From assembly GCA_965207385.1 (NCBI GenBank), contig CBDBLZ010000017.1:1-64000 (forward strand): a stretch of 64,000 bases of DNA, written 5' to 3'. Positions 8,195 through 17,511 of the stretch are shown here, one piece after another. Under the pieces are notes generated by a model. It did no database searches. It was given only the letters and a program-made list of their open reading frames with translations, and was not told where the DNA came from. The DNA is from CAZXEU01 sp965207385 (lineage in GTDB: Bacteria > Bacteroidota > Rhodothermia > Rhodothermales > Bin80). The translations under genes were made by a program, and so were the position numbers. Numbering within the stretch: position 1 is the stretch's first letter; each line of letters starts with the position of its first letter.

Positions 8195-11050
8195 TCAGCG
8201 AAGAATGATCATCGTCCGGCCCTTCCGCTCCGTCATGCCATCAGGCGTAGTGGCTTCCGCCGCAAGGAAGTACACCCCGCTGGCCAGCGGCCGACCCTGC
8301 CGGTCCGCACCCAACCACACGTGCGCGTGCTGTCCGGGGGGGCGCTTTGACGCATGGATCGTGCTAACCTCACGACCCAGCACATCATAGATGGCAAGGC
8401 GCACATCAGCCATCCGCCCCAGCTCGTATCGAAGCGTGGTTTGATGGCCAAACGGATTGGGGAAATTGGGCTCCAGAGTGATGATACCGGCTACCTCCAG
8501 ATACTCTTCCGTGCTAAACCTGGTGTCAGGAGCCAGCCACAGGGTCTTCACTTCGTGCGGTCCGAAGGACACGGCGGCCTGCTGCTGAACGACCGGAATA
8601 ACGCGCTGTACGTCTTCCAATAGCGTAGCCTCCAAAACGCTGTGCACGTCAGGGCCAAGCGACAGGGTCGCTTCGACGCCCGCTGACAAGGGGTTATAGA
8701 GGCGGACAATGAACCCGTATCCGGCCATTGCTCTTTTCAGCGTCGACAGCTGGAGCGTGGCACCTTCCACGGACATGAAGGCGTAGCTGCCCCCGGGCAG
8801 AACACCCTCCTGTCCCGGTGGCAACACGCGCACCTCGAGGGGCACATTGAAGTTGTAGGCAAAATGCGTGGCCGCAGCAGCATCGGCAGCGCCTTCCTGT
8901 GACGTAAGCGAAAAGCCGGCTTCCAGCGGCCCCACGCCGGCCCGGTATGCCGTGCCGGCGGTGTTGAACGAGGTCAGGAGCCTCACGCGGCCATCGAACC
9001 GGCCCGCCGGATAGGCATGAATGGCCGGTCCGTCGGTGGCAAGAATGGCACTGGAAGTAACGCCCGAAATCACCGCCCAACGCTGCATGGCATAGTGATT
9101 ACTTCGAAAACCGCTCAGCTCGTCCTCAAACACCCGCACGTGTCCGAAGGGGATTTCGTAGTCGAGGGTTGCATCAGGATGACCGAAGTGGAACACAAAA
9201 TCCACTCCTTCGAAGTTGGTCGGCGGGCGCTTGTCATACCTGTTCCTGAAGTCGATGCGCTTCTGGCCGGCCGGAAGGATGATCTCGCTCTCGTAGCCGT
9301 TCGATCCCGGGGCCGTGCCCGTGATGAGGATCCGCTGCAGCACGGCTCCGCTGTCACTGCCGACGACCATGAAAGCAGAAGCTGATCCTCCGTTGTACAC
9401 GTACTGGTTCAGGCGGCCTCCTGCCCGCACAAGCTCCGTTGCGGAAGGCTTGTCCTGCAGGCTCCTGACACCACCCGTTGCCAGATCCACTTCCAGGCGA
9501 TAAGCCTCGCTCTCAAGCGTCGTGCCGCCGAGTGTCCGGGCGACAGGCAATGAGCCAGGCTCTGCAACCAGGCGGAAGGCTTTGTACCCCAGTGGCGGAA
9601 CGGCGCCGGCATTAAACGCCGCTTCGCCGGTCGAAAGCACCTGCACCGGCTGTGCGCTCCCGGTTTCCGCGTCGAGCACCCGGAAGGCTCCCAGGGATGC
9701 CACGACCGGATCATCCAGCGAAATCCGCACCGCTTCCGACCGCTCCCAAGGCAGCAGGTTGAATACCGCAACAACGGGATCCTGCCCCGTTTGCACGGAA
9801 TTGCCCAGGGCATCGAGGGCCTCTTCGAGAACGGCCTCGCCCGCTTCTGTGGCCGCGCCTATCCAGTCCATCTTGCGCACCCAGAAGGGCGCGTTGCCGC
9901 TGGGCAGCACAGCTCCAAGGTTGTGATCCTCGTACAACAGGTTGTCAACGTAGGCCCGGCGCAGCCTTGCGGACGGATAGACATAGCCCGGAACCAGGGC
10001 GTCCGCAATGGAAGCAGCGGTCTCTGCCGCAGGCAGCAGAGCCTGGGCCCTGCGCGACATCAGAAAACCTCCCGTGGCCGAGCCCGCAAACGACCAGCTC
10101 CACCAGTTTGGAGCATCCCCGCGGAATACGGGAATGGGCTCCGTTACGTTCTCCGTGACGTACCGGAAGAAATCCGCGAACGTCGCCACATGCATCGTTG
10201 AGGACGCATGCCGCTCGTTCCACATGCGGACATTGTCCGAGATCCTGGGATTCGGCGCCCCGTTGTCTCCCGTCGCAGCATTAATGAGCACCACGTCGTA
10301 CGGATAGCCCTCTGCCGCCAGATTGTGCAGCAGGGCACTGAGGCGTTGCTCCATCGTGGAATAGGCGCTGTACAGGCCCCAAATGCTGCCTTCGAGGTAG
10401 GCCCATCGGGGATGCATGGAGCGCCAGAGGAGCGTTCGGTCGCCGCTCTGGGCCTCCCAGTAGAAGAGATTCGGCAAGCTCGTCGTGGTATAAAAGTCCG
10501 CCAGGAATGAATTCATTGCCAGTGACGCATAGGGAATCTTACTCCGGGAGAGCAGCTGAGCCAGCGACCAGGTAAACCCTGGCGTATCGTTGGTCACCGC
10601 CGTTTGGACCGGTATGCCGTACGCATATCTCAGCTCCTGGGCAAAGTAGAGCGACCGCACCAGCTCTTCCGGGCCAGCCAGGTCGGTTTGCAGGCTGAAG
10701 TGCATGGCCGCTATTTCGATCTGGCCTTTCCGCACCTGATTCATCAGGGCTTCTACCTGCGCCGGGGAGCGGCTCTCAATGTAGTGTTCCAGTACCCACG
10801 TCACTTCAATCGTCCACTTGAACCGGCTCTCCGGCGGGTGCGATTGCGTCTGATTGATATAGGCTACAACATCATCCAGGTACCGGCTGTGCGCTTCTAC
10901 AACGTCAGGCACAGGTGCTGTAAAGCCCACGTCCGTATGTGAAAACGGCACCGCGAAGATCTTCCAGTCCCGGTCGAACTGGGCCGCAGCATGCTCCGCG
11001 AGACCCAGGCAAAGCGCCCACAATACGCACTGCGCAAGCCTCATCTTCAT
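8195..11050 (-). CDS. GH38-like glycosidase with T9SS C-terminal sorting domain
   Basis: A 951-residue product with a signal peptide (about 1-23, ending AAAQ), a GH38-type catalytic domain, C-terminal beta domains and a type IX sorting domain (the last 85 residues, with the signature FPNPFGHQTTLRYEL and IYDVLGREV). The probable zinc site is FSHTDVGFT (His38, Asp40), and the putative nucleophile is Asp155 in TNDTPGFTW. The ATG at 11050 overlaps the stop of the PorV-like gene as TGATG; the open frame reaching 11263 lies inside that gene and is rejected as a start. It is probably displayed on the cell surface, in contrast to the second GH38-like enzyme of the operon. Action on alpha-mannosides is a family inference. 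Confidence 0.82.
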   Translation of the reverse strand: MKMRLAQCVLWALCLGLAEHAAAQFDRDWKIFAVPFSHTDVGFTAPVPDVVEAHSRYLDDVVAYINQTQSHPPESRFKWTIEVTWVLEHYIESRSPAQVEALMNQVRKGQIEIAAMHFSLQTDLAGPEELVRSLYFAQELRYAYGIPVQTAVTNDTPGFTWSLAQLLSRSKIPYASLAMNSFLADFYTTTSLPNLFYWEAQSGDRTLLWRSMHPRWAYLEGSIWGLYSAYSTMEQRLSALLHNLAAEGYPYDVVLINAATGDNGAPNPRISDNVRMWNERHASSTMHVATFADFFRYVTENVTEPIPVFRGDAPNWWSWSFAGSATGGFLMSRRAQALLPAAETAASIADALVPGYVYPSARLRRAYVDNLLYEDHNLGAVLPSGNAPFWVRKMDWIGAATEAGEAVLEEALDALGNSVQTGQDPVVAVFNLLPWERSEAVRISLDDPVVASLGAFRVLDAETGSAQPVQVLSTGEAAFNAGAVPPLGYKAFRLVAEPGSLPVARTLGGTTLESEAYRLEVDLATGGVRSLQDKPSATELVRAGGRLNQYVYNGGSASAFMVVGSDSGAVLQRILITGTAPGSNGYESEIILPAGQKRIDFRNRYDKRPPTNFEGVDFVFHFGHPDATLDYEIPFGHVRVFEDELSGFRSNHYAMQRWAVISGVTSSAILATDGPAIHAYPAGRFDGRVRLLTSFNTAGTAYRAGVGPLEAGFSLTSQEGAADAAAATHFAYNFNVPLEVRVLPPGQEGVLPGGSYAFMSVEGATLQLSTLKRAMAGYGFIVRLYNPLSAGVEATLSLGPDVHSVLEATLLEDVQRVIPVVQQQAAVSFGPHEVKTLWLAPDTRFSTEEYLEVAGIITLEPNFPNPFGHQTTLRYELGRMADVRLAIYDVLGREVSTIHASKRPPGQHAHVWLGADRQGRPLASGVYFLAAEATTPDGMTERKGRTMIILR

Positions 11051-12114
11051 CAACGGGAGAGACCAAGCGTAAACCGGTGCGTGGCCCCCAATATTTCTCC
11101 AAAGGGCACATACGCATAGTCTACCGTGAGGCCGAAGTTGGCCACCCGCGGCGGCGCCAGCCCCGCACCGAGAGAAAGACGCCCCTCGTCCACGCGGAAT
11201 CGGTAGCCTGCCCGCAGCGCAAGCACTTTCAGCAGCACGGCTTCCAGACCTGCATTTACCCACTCGTTGTTGTCCGTCGGGTGTACCAGCTCCACGGAAG
11301 TTGACAGCGTGAGTGCGGAGGTGGCTACAAGCTCATCGGCTGCGGCCATGCGAAACAGGAGCGGCATCCGGAAGGATTCCCGGAGTCCTTCAACCGACGC
11401 CCCGAAATGCTGCAGCGTAAATGCCAGGCGCAACTGGCGAAACCCCGTAAAGTAGAGGGTGCCCACGTCAAAGAGCACGTTGCTGAAGGTATCCTGGTCC
11501 AGCGTTTCGCGCACGTACTTGACCTGCAAGCCAATGGTCAGCCGATCCGAGAATCGTTGCGCCGCCGCGAGGCCTGCCATGAAGTCACCCGCATCAACCA
11601 TGCGCCCGGTACCTTCCGGGTTCACTACCGTGGTCTCCTCGAACTGCTCGATGCCAAAGTTCATCACGCTCAGGCCGAAGGTGTAGGCTCCCACCGGCAT
11701 GGCCGCCACCAGGGCGTCGACACGGCTGCCGGCCAGCCATTCGTTGTGCGTGAAATTGACCTCAGGCCCCAAGATCAGCGGCAGAGCTCCGACGTTCCAG
11801 AAAACGGCATTGGCATCGTGCGTCAGGCCGCTGGCCGCTTCCCCGAGTGCACTTTCACGCGCGCCGATTCCAATCTTGAGGGCCTGGAATCCCGCTGAAC
11901 CCGTCTTTTCGAAGTCGAATCCATAGTCGAGCTGGGCCCGGACGGGCGGCGCCATCGACAGAAGTGCCAGTACAAGTAAAGACGCACGGGCGGATATCGG
12001 GCGCCTGCGCACGGACACGGGGCTAGGCGCAGCCGTGCTTCCGGCCGTGGAGCGCACAGCAGGCCGAGGGAGGTCATGCAGCTCTTGAGCGGCCACGAGT
12101 TTGCGCCGGTTCAC
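11050..12114 (-). CDS. PorV/PorQ-like outer-membrane beta-barrel of type IX secretion
   Basis: About 354 residues ending as a FadL-like outer-membrane beta-barrel. The start of the mature part, GSAGFQALKIGIGARESALG, is the hallmark of PorV/PorQ-family proteins, which carry T9SS cargo from the translocon to the attachment complex. The GTG at 12114 overlaps the previous stop as GTGA, but GTG codons at 12018 and 12012 would place the signal peptide (ARASLLVLALLSMAPPVRA) directly at the N-terminus and are strong alternatives. Its neighbours on both sides are T9SS cargo genes, so it may be a dedicated shuttle for them. A transport porin role cannot be excluded. Confidence 0.75.
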   Translation of the reverse strand: MNRRKLVAAQELHDLPRPAVRSTAGSTAAPSPVSVRRRPISARASLLVLALLSMAPPVRAQLDYGFDFEKTGSAGFQALKIGIGARESALGEAASGLTHDANAVFWNVGALPLILGPEVNFTHNEWLAGSRVDALVAAMPVGAYTFGLSVMNFGIEQFEETTVVNPEGTGRMVDAGDFMAGLAAAQRFSDRLTIGLQVKYVRETLDQDTFSNVLFDVGTLYFTGFRQLRLAFTLQHFGASVEGLRESFRMPLLFRMAAADELVATSALTLSTSVELVHPTDNNEWVNAGLEAVLLKVLALRAGYRFRVDEGRLSLGAGLAPPRVANFGLTVDYAYVPFGEILGATHRFTLGLSR

Positions 12115-13964
12115 TTGATGATGAGAAGGGTTCCCCTGGCGGTTCCGACGTCGGACTGGACCGTCCAGAAATAGATGCCGGGGGCTACGCGCTGACGCGC
12201 ATCGGAGAGCTGGTCCCACACCGCCTGCCCCGTATTCGGGTCATCGTGTTCAAGCACCTTGAAGAGCTCGCCGCTCGAGGTATAAACGCGAACCGTCGCC
12301 CGCTCGGGCAGATTGGTCCACACAATGGTCGACTCCTCTCCCCTCGTCGGGAATCCCGACACTAGCCGAAACGGATTGGGAAAGACCCTGACATTCATCG
12401 CATCCAATGCAGGCGAGCTGGCCACCGTCACGGCTTCCTCGTTGCGATTGGTAAACCAGCTCTGGTTGCCGTCGTCATCGAGCGAGATCACGCTGTAGAA
12501 ATAGCCCACGCCAAGACTCACCCGGTTGTCGATGTACTTCCACAGGCCCAGGTCATCGTCCCAGAAGCGCCGGCGATCAATCTCATTTCCGGGCCGTACC
12601 CGGCCGATGCGCTCGTACGGCCCCGTAAAGGCCCGCTCGCTGCGAAATATGCGGTATTCCCTGAAGGTGGCCTGCCCGGTTATGGGGTCGACCCATGAGG
12701 CATCCAGCGCCGGCCAGGTGAGCGAAATGGATTGGGATGCCGGCAGCGGGAGGATTTGCACGGCCGGCGAAGGCGGCGGCACCGAGGCCACGGCGTATCC
12801 GCGGCCGTAGAGGGCCTGGGCGCGATCAACGGTTTGGCGCAGCGAGTCCTGCCCGGCCGGCAGCAGCGCCTGGGCATCCAGCCCCTCAATGGCCCGGCTG
12901 ACGGGCAAGCCGTTTACGGCCTGCACCAGACTGATGGTGATGCTGGATGCCGCCTCCAGCGTGTACGGGCCGCAGGACATCAGCATGAACGGAACGAGTC
13001 GCTCGTCCGCTGCTGCCTGAAGCGACCGGTCCGCACCGGACAAAATGGCGTACAGGTCATCCGGTGAAGTAGAAGTCAGTGTGAGGCGGTTTTCGTTGTT
13101 GAGGACTTGCGCAATGAGAACGTTCGCCGGCTGCACCTGTCCGGAGGCTCCCTGCGGCGCATCCAGGAGGGCAACTCCGGCATAGCCCGGTGTACGAAGC
13201 TCGCCCGTGGAAGCCACATAGTTGCCCACATCGGTCGGCAAATCGAAATTGGGCGTGTCGTCCCACGCGTACATCATGCGACGGGCTTCATCGTAGCCCG
13301 TCAGTTCGTCCGCCCGGTTAAAGTCTTCGCCCCATCCGTTGTGTGCCAGTACATCCTGGTAGCTGGGCCGAAGCAGGTAGGGAAACCCTACATACACATC
13401 GGTGAGCTGCGTGCCGGATCCATTGGTCAGCGTGTACTCAAGAGCAATGAAATCCTTCAGGCCCGGAAAACTCCAGGCACGGCTGGTACGCCGGATCCGA
13501 ATGGCCTCGGAGGTAGTCCACGTCGCGGTAATGGTCTGTTCGGCCTGGAGCGGATCGTAGCCGGCATCTTCCACGAAATTGTTGGCCTTGGTCATGGCCT
13601 CGTACGTCCCCTGGTCCCGAAATGCAAAGGGACCGTTTTCAACAAGGAACAGACTGCCGTCCGACCGGCGCCCCCCGATCCACATCCCGGCGCCAAAATT
13701 GTAGGAGCGCTGCTCGTCCTTGCTCAGCAGCGTTGCGGGGCCGCCCGGCCAGTCCATGCTGGGGAAGAATTCGAACAGATTCGTCGGACTGGGTGCTCCG
13801 ACGGTGCCATCGTCCTTCATCGTATCCCACAGATCGCCCCGGTCGTGCACTTCGAACTCTGCCGTTCGCACCTGGGCAGACGTCGAAGTGACCAGCACTG
13901 CCAGGGCCAATACCCCCATTGTGCGCATGAGCAGCGCGAAGCATGCGGTCGTCCGAGCCTTCAC
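12111..13964 (-). CDS. large secreted protein with C-terminal T9SS-type sorting domain
   Basis: A 617-residue product with a signal peptide (about 1-30, ending STSAQ). The N-terminal 380 residues are an unrecognised beta-rich domain; residues about 390-510 look like a fibronectin III-like module (EYRIFRSERAFTGPYERIGR); the end has a type IX sorting-like region (NVRVFPNPF, YTSSGELFKVL, APGIYFWTVQ, terminal IIK). The start is GTG at 13964, 8 bases after the receptor stop; an ATG at 13928 is possible. It sits directly after the TonB-dependent receptor, the place where SusD-like proteins usually lie, but it has no SusD features. A surface glycan-binding role is therefore only an inference. Confidence 0.75.
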   Translation of the reverse strand: MKARTTACFALLMRTMGVLALAVLVTSTSAQVRTAEFEVHDRGDLWDTMKDDGTVGAPSPTNLFEFFPSMDWPGGPATLLSKDEQRSYNFGAGMWIGGRRSDGSLFLVENGPFAFRDQGTYEAMTKANNFVEDAGYDPLQAEQTITATWTTSEAIRIRRTSRAWSFPGLKDFIALEYTLTNGSGTQLTDVYVGFPYLLRPSYQDVLAHNGWGEDFNRADELTGYDEARRMMYAWDDTPNFDLPTDVGNYVASTGELRTPGYAGVALLDAPQGASGQVQPANVLIAQVLNNENRLTLTSTSPDDLYAILSGADRSLQAAADERLVPFMLMSCGPYTLEAASSITISLVQAVNGLPVSRAIEGLDAQALLPAGQDSLRQTVDRAQALYGRGYAVASVPPPSPAVQILPLPASQSISLTWPALDASWVDPITGQATFREYRIFRSERAFTGPYERIGRVRPGNEIDRRRFWDDDLGLWKYIDNRVSLGVGYFYSVISLDDDGNQSWFTNRNEEAVTVASSPALDAMNVRVFPNPFRLVSGFPTRGEESTIVWTNLPERATVRVYTSSGELFKVLEHDDPNTGQAVWDQLSDARQRVAPGIYFWTVQSDVGTARGTLLIIK

Positions 13965-13972
13965 AAGACCTG

Positions 13973-16900
13973 TCAGCGCAAGTTGTAACGGAGTCCGAAG
14001 AAGAATCGACGGGGCGCAAAGTACGTCTGCCAGCTGATGTCGTAGCCTGCAGCGTCCTCTGTCGATATCTCGCCGCTCTCCACGTAGTTCTTCACAGCCT
14101 CCGCGTCGAAAATGACATCACCCACGGAGCGCAGATTCCTGGTATTGAGCACGTTGGAAACGTTGGCATAGACCGCGAGCGTATGCGCATTGGCAATCCT
14201 GAACTGCTTTTGCAGCCTCAAATCGAGCGTCCTTATGGGAGGTAGCCGATGATTGTCCCTCGTATCCGGCGGATCGTCAGGCCCCACATACGTAAAGGCG
14301 CGCCCGCTCACGAAGCTGAACAGCGCGCTCAGGCTCGCGCCACCGAGTGCTGCTCCCAGCCCGGAGTTTCCTTGCTCGTCGGGATACTGCATGAACAGGT
14401 TGGCGCGCATAATGTGCGGGCGGCTGAACGTCGTCTCCGTCGGCAGACGCTTTGAAACCTCGCTGTCGTAGACATAGTCCGGCGTGCCGCCTTCGTCAAA
14501 GCGGATCGTGCCCGGCGTAGCGCGCCCCTGCGTCACACGGGAGAAGTTGTAGTTGCCGTTCAGACTGTACCAATGGCTGTGGACCGTTCGGAGAGTGATC
14601 TCAAATCCGCGTGCGTCGCCGTAATCGCCGGAAAAGCTGGAAACGTAAAACACATTGGGCGTGACAGCGCCACGGAAGGGGTCGAACATGTATACGCGAC
14701 GGTCGAAAATGCCCTGCCGCGGCATGGTTTGGTCGAAAACGTCCTTATAGAATCCGGTCACGTCAAGCACCACGGCATCACCGAAGTTCTGCACGATGCC
14801 CACTTCGAAGAGGACGGTCTTTTCCGGTTTCAGGGCATCCAGGGACAACACCACTACCCGTTCGGGATCGCCGTCGAGCGAAGGAATGTGCGCTGGCTGC
14901 CGCCCTTCGGACGCCGCAGCTTCGTCCTCTGCAATCTGGCGCCTTACAATGTACTCGGGCCGGAAGTAGTTGAATTCGAACAGGCGGTCAAGGGGCGGCA
15001 TCTGGTAGAAGTGCCCATAGTTGAAATGCAGGACCGTATTGTCCGTAATGGGGAAGGACACCCCGATGCGCGGGCTAACGCGGTGGAAGCTCCTGGCCGG
15101 CGCGCGAGGCTTGTCCAGCACATTGTCAAAAGCATACTTCGTGCGCCCGTTTTCGTCTACCTGGTCCCGGTCGGCATCAAGTGCGGGATCGAATTCAGGA
15201 TCCACGCTCAGATTGAACAGGTCGCGTGAAGTAAACCAGTCCACATTGGGATCAAACGCGTCATACCGCACGCCCACATTCAGGATCATGCTGTTGAATT
15301 CCATCTTGTCCTGCACGTAGGCCGCAAATTCGACCGGATGATGGGTCTCGTGCAGTCCCCGGTTGAGCCAATATCCCGGCTCGGTGCTGAACGAGGGATA
15401 GCGGTACGCGAAATTCTCCTTGAAGGTGTTGCGCCGGATCTCGATCCCCGCCTTCAGGAAGTTGTAGTTGTCAATCTGCCAGTTGGCACTGCCCTCAAGG
15501 GAAAGGTCCCCGACCTCGTTGTGCTGATCGAGGACAAATGTCCAGGCGTCGTAAGGCTCATCGGGGTAGCCGTTGTAGCGTTGAAACCCGAAGAGCGTCG
15601 GGTTTTCGCTCACACCGAGGCGGGTATAGTCGCTCGGCTTCTCCCGCATGTCACGCCAGAACCGGCTAAGTTGCACGTCATAGTAAAAGCGGGGCGATAG
15701 CGTATGCGTCCAGTGGCTGCTAATCAGCGACGTCTTGCCCTCCAGGAGGGATCCCCATCCGCGATAGAACTTGACCTGCTGGATGTAGTCGCCGTTTTCC
15801 TGCAGGGTCGAATGGCCGAGCCGGTTAAAGAGCGCCCCTACTTTCAGCTTCATGTTGGGACGCAGCTGAATGACCACGTTGCCGATGATGTCGTCCAGCT
15901 CCCGCTGGTCACGAGGGCGCGGATAGATATAGGCTTCGCGCTTCAGCTGCCCGGCAACAAAAAAGCTGGCGCCGGACTGTCCCCGGCGGAACAGGGGTCC
16001 CCCCAGGCTCCCGTATGCCTGGTGATCCGCAACGTCCCGGTAGTCATATATCTGGCCGCTGCGCAGCGGCGTCCACCAAACAGGATCCAGTGTGCCGTCT
16101 TCGAGCGTGTTGTCCAGAAACTCCTTCTGGGTCAGGGGATCGTAGAGATAATTGCCAAAGTGCTGCTGCCCGGCCAAGCCATGCAGGTACTCGAACGAGG
16201 CGCTGACCTGCGAGCCGCCCTCCCTGGTGACCACGTTAACGATGCCTGACTGCGCGCCGCCATACTGGGCATCGAAACCTCCGGTCAGGATCTGTATCTC
16301 CTGTACGGCATGCATATTTATGTTGGTGAACGATCCGCCCTGGTCAGCGCGTCCTTCCACCAGGGCTGCCGTGCGGGCGCCGTCCAGAAACCACAGCACT
16401 TCGGTCTGGTCGCCTCCCCGCACGGCGTAGCGGCTCTCGCCCCGGCCCGACCCACCGAGCCCGCCCACAATGGGCTCTGGATCAAACAGCACGCCGGTCT
16501 GGACCATGAGTCCTTCACGAGCACTGCGCACCGGCAAGGCGTGCAGCTGCCTGATATCGAGGTAGTGGACACTGGCCGTTTCATCGCGCTGTACCAGTGG
16601 CCGGCCGGCCGTTACCAGCAGCTCTTCGCCCATTTCAATGGCTTCCGACGTCAAAGTGACATCCACGCGCGTAGTGAGCCCGCTCTGCACTACAACATCC
16701 TCCACCACGACCGTTGCAAAGCCCAGCATCGTTACGCGCAGCCTGTGCGTACCCGGCGAAACAGCCAGGATGAGAAAGTCACCGTTGCTATCCGCCGCCG
16801 CCCCCAGGGTGGTGCCCTCGACGAGAACGTGCGCCCCGGTCAAGGCCTCGCCGCTCTCCTCATCTGTGACAGTGCCGACAATCTTCCCCGTCTGAGGGAA

Positions 16901-17122
16901 GTCGGCAGGAGCGGCCCGGCCCGGTCGCACACATAGCAGCACGCAAAGGCCAAGACCCAGGAACTGCAGGAATCTGGCCGTTACTGCCGCCAGTGGCCGA
17001 ACCGCCGCGTCTCCAGCCCGCAGCGGCGCATGCCCTCCGTTGTCCAAACCCGTCTGGGGCCTGCTGCATGCCGCATAGAACACACGCTCGCCGCCGGTTC
17101 TATGGTACCCTGGTACAGTCAC
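13973..17122 (-). CDS. TonB-dependent receptor with N-terminal carboxypeptidase-like domain
   Basis: An outer-membrane receptor of about 1,049 residues. After a signal segment (about 50-70) comes a carboxypeptidase regulatory-like domain (GKIVGTVTDEESGEALTGAH), then a plug domain (VRGGDQTEVLWFLDG and a GGFDAQYGGAQSGIVNVVTR region) and a 22-strand barrel ending in an aromatic-rich RFFFGLRYNLR. This is the arrangement of SusC-like and related receptors that import glycans or cofactors with energy from TonB. The annotated start is GTG at 17122; a TTG at 17047 would give a shorter leader. It is the first gene of the glycan operon. No SusD partner follows, which is unusual for a true SusC pair. 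Confidence 0.9.
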   Translation of the reverse strand: MTVPGYHRTGGERVFYAACSRPQTGLDNGGHAPLRAGDAAVRPLAAVTARFLQFLGLGLCVLLCVRPGRAAPADFPQTGKIVGTVTDEESGEALTGAHVLVEGTTLGAAADSNGDFLILAVSPGTHRLRVTMLGFATVVVEDVVVQSGLTTRVDVTLTSEAIEMGEELLVTAGRPLVQRDETASVHYLDIRQLHALPVRSAREGLMVQTGVLFDPEPIVGGLGGSGRGESRYAVRGGDQTEVLWFLDGARTAALVEGRADQGGSFTNINMHAVQEIQILTGGFDAQYGGAQSGIVNVVTREGGSQVSASFEYLHGLAGQQHFGNYLYDPLTQKEFLDNTLEDGTLDPVWWTPLRSGQIYDYRDVADHQAYGSLGGPLFRRGQSGASFFVAGQLKREAYIYPRPRDQRELDDIIGNVVIQLRPNMKLKVGALFNRLGHSTLQENGDYIQQVKFYRGWGSLLEGKTSLISSHWTHTLSPRFYYDVQLSRFWRDMREKPSDYTRLGVSENPTLFGFQRYNGYPDEPYDAWTFVLDQHNEVGDLSLEGSANWQIDNYNFLKAGIEIRRNTFKENFAYRYPSFSTEPGYWLNRGLHETHHPVEFAAYVQDKMEFNSMILNVGVRYDAFDPNVDWFTSRDLFNLSVDPEFDPALDADRDQVDENGRTKYAFDNVLDKPRAPARSFHRVSPRIGVSFPITDNTVLHFNYGHFYQMPPLDRLFEFNYFRPEYIVRRQIAEDEAAASEGRQPAHIPSLDGDPERVVVLSLDALKPEKTVLFEVGIVQNFGDAVVLDVTGFYKDVFDQTMPRQGIFDRRVYMFDPFRGAVTPNVFYVSSFSGDYGDARGFEITLRTVHSHWYSLNGNYNFSRVTQGRATPGTIRFDEGGTPDYVYDSEVSKRLPTETTFSRPHIMRANLFMQYPDEQGNSGLGAALGGASLSALFSFVSGRAFTYVGPDDPPDTRDNHRLPPIRTLDLRLQKQFRIANAHTLAVYANVSNVLNTRNLRSVGDVIFDAEAVKNYVESGEISTEDAAGYDISWQTYFAPRRFFFGLRYNLR

Positions 17123-17511
17123 TCGTTGAAGAAGGCGGGTTCAACTCGGAAGATCCAAAATAAAAAGGGCAGCGTCCCTATTCCCTTGCCGGAACCGGTT
17201 AAAGCACCCTGGACGTGCCGCATCGCGCGCACTGCGGCGGCGCGGGTTCGGTCGCTGGGCAAGCGCAGCCAGGCAGGTGGCGGCGCGCATGGGCCGGGCA
17301 TGCCGGCTCGGGGCCTCGAGAGCCGGGCGGCCTGCCCATGCCGCTGGCGGCGCTTCGCTCCGGAATACGACGTGCGGCACGTTCTCCCGCCGCAGTACCT
17401 CCTGCGTCCATTGCCATGACGCCCGGTTGGCAACGGGCGCGCCATCAATGTGCCTCCTTTTTCCGAAATTCTTTTTTCTGACAGCAGATCACGCAGGCCT
17501 AACGCCAGTCC
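17123..17511. promoter_or_regulatory. divergent promoter region between the glycan operon and the sugar-oxidation operon
   Basis: This 389-base gap separates two divergently transcribed operons, and both promoters must lie here. Apart from the palindrome at 17187-17206 no conserved element is clear. Open frames crossing it are Arg- and Pro-rich shadows. A weak T/A-rich stretch lies near 17155-17165 in front of the receptor gene. Confidence 0.5.
17187..17206. promoter_or_regulatory. candidate operator, LacI-like palindrome AACCGGTT
   Basis: The 20 bases TGCCGGAACCGGTTAAAGCA have a perfect 8-bp core (AACCGGTT, 17193-17200) and symmetric outer TGC/GCA arms, so 14 of 20 positions are symmetric. 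A central CG is typical of LacI-family operators that control sugar genes. It lies about 65-85 bases upstream of the receptor start. No regulator gene is in the window. Confidence 0.4.

Noticed and set aside
11051..11263. Extended start of the sorted GH38-like gene
   Set aside because: This part lies inside the PorV-like gene; the ATG at 11050 overlaps that stop and starts a good signal peptide.
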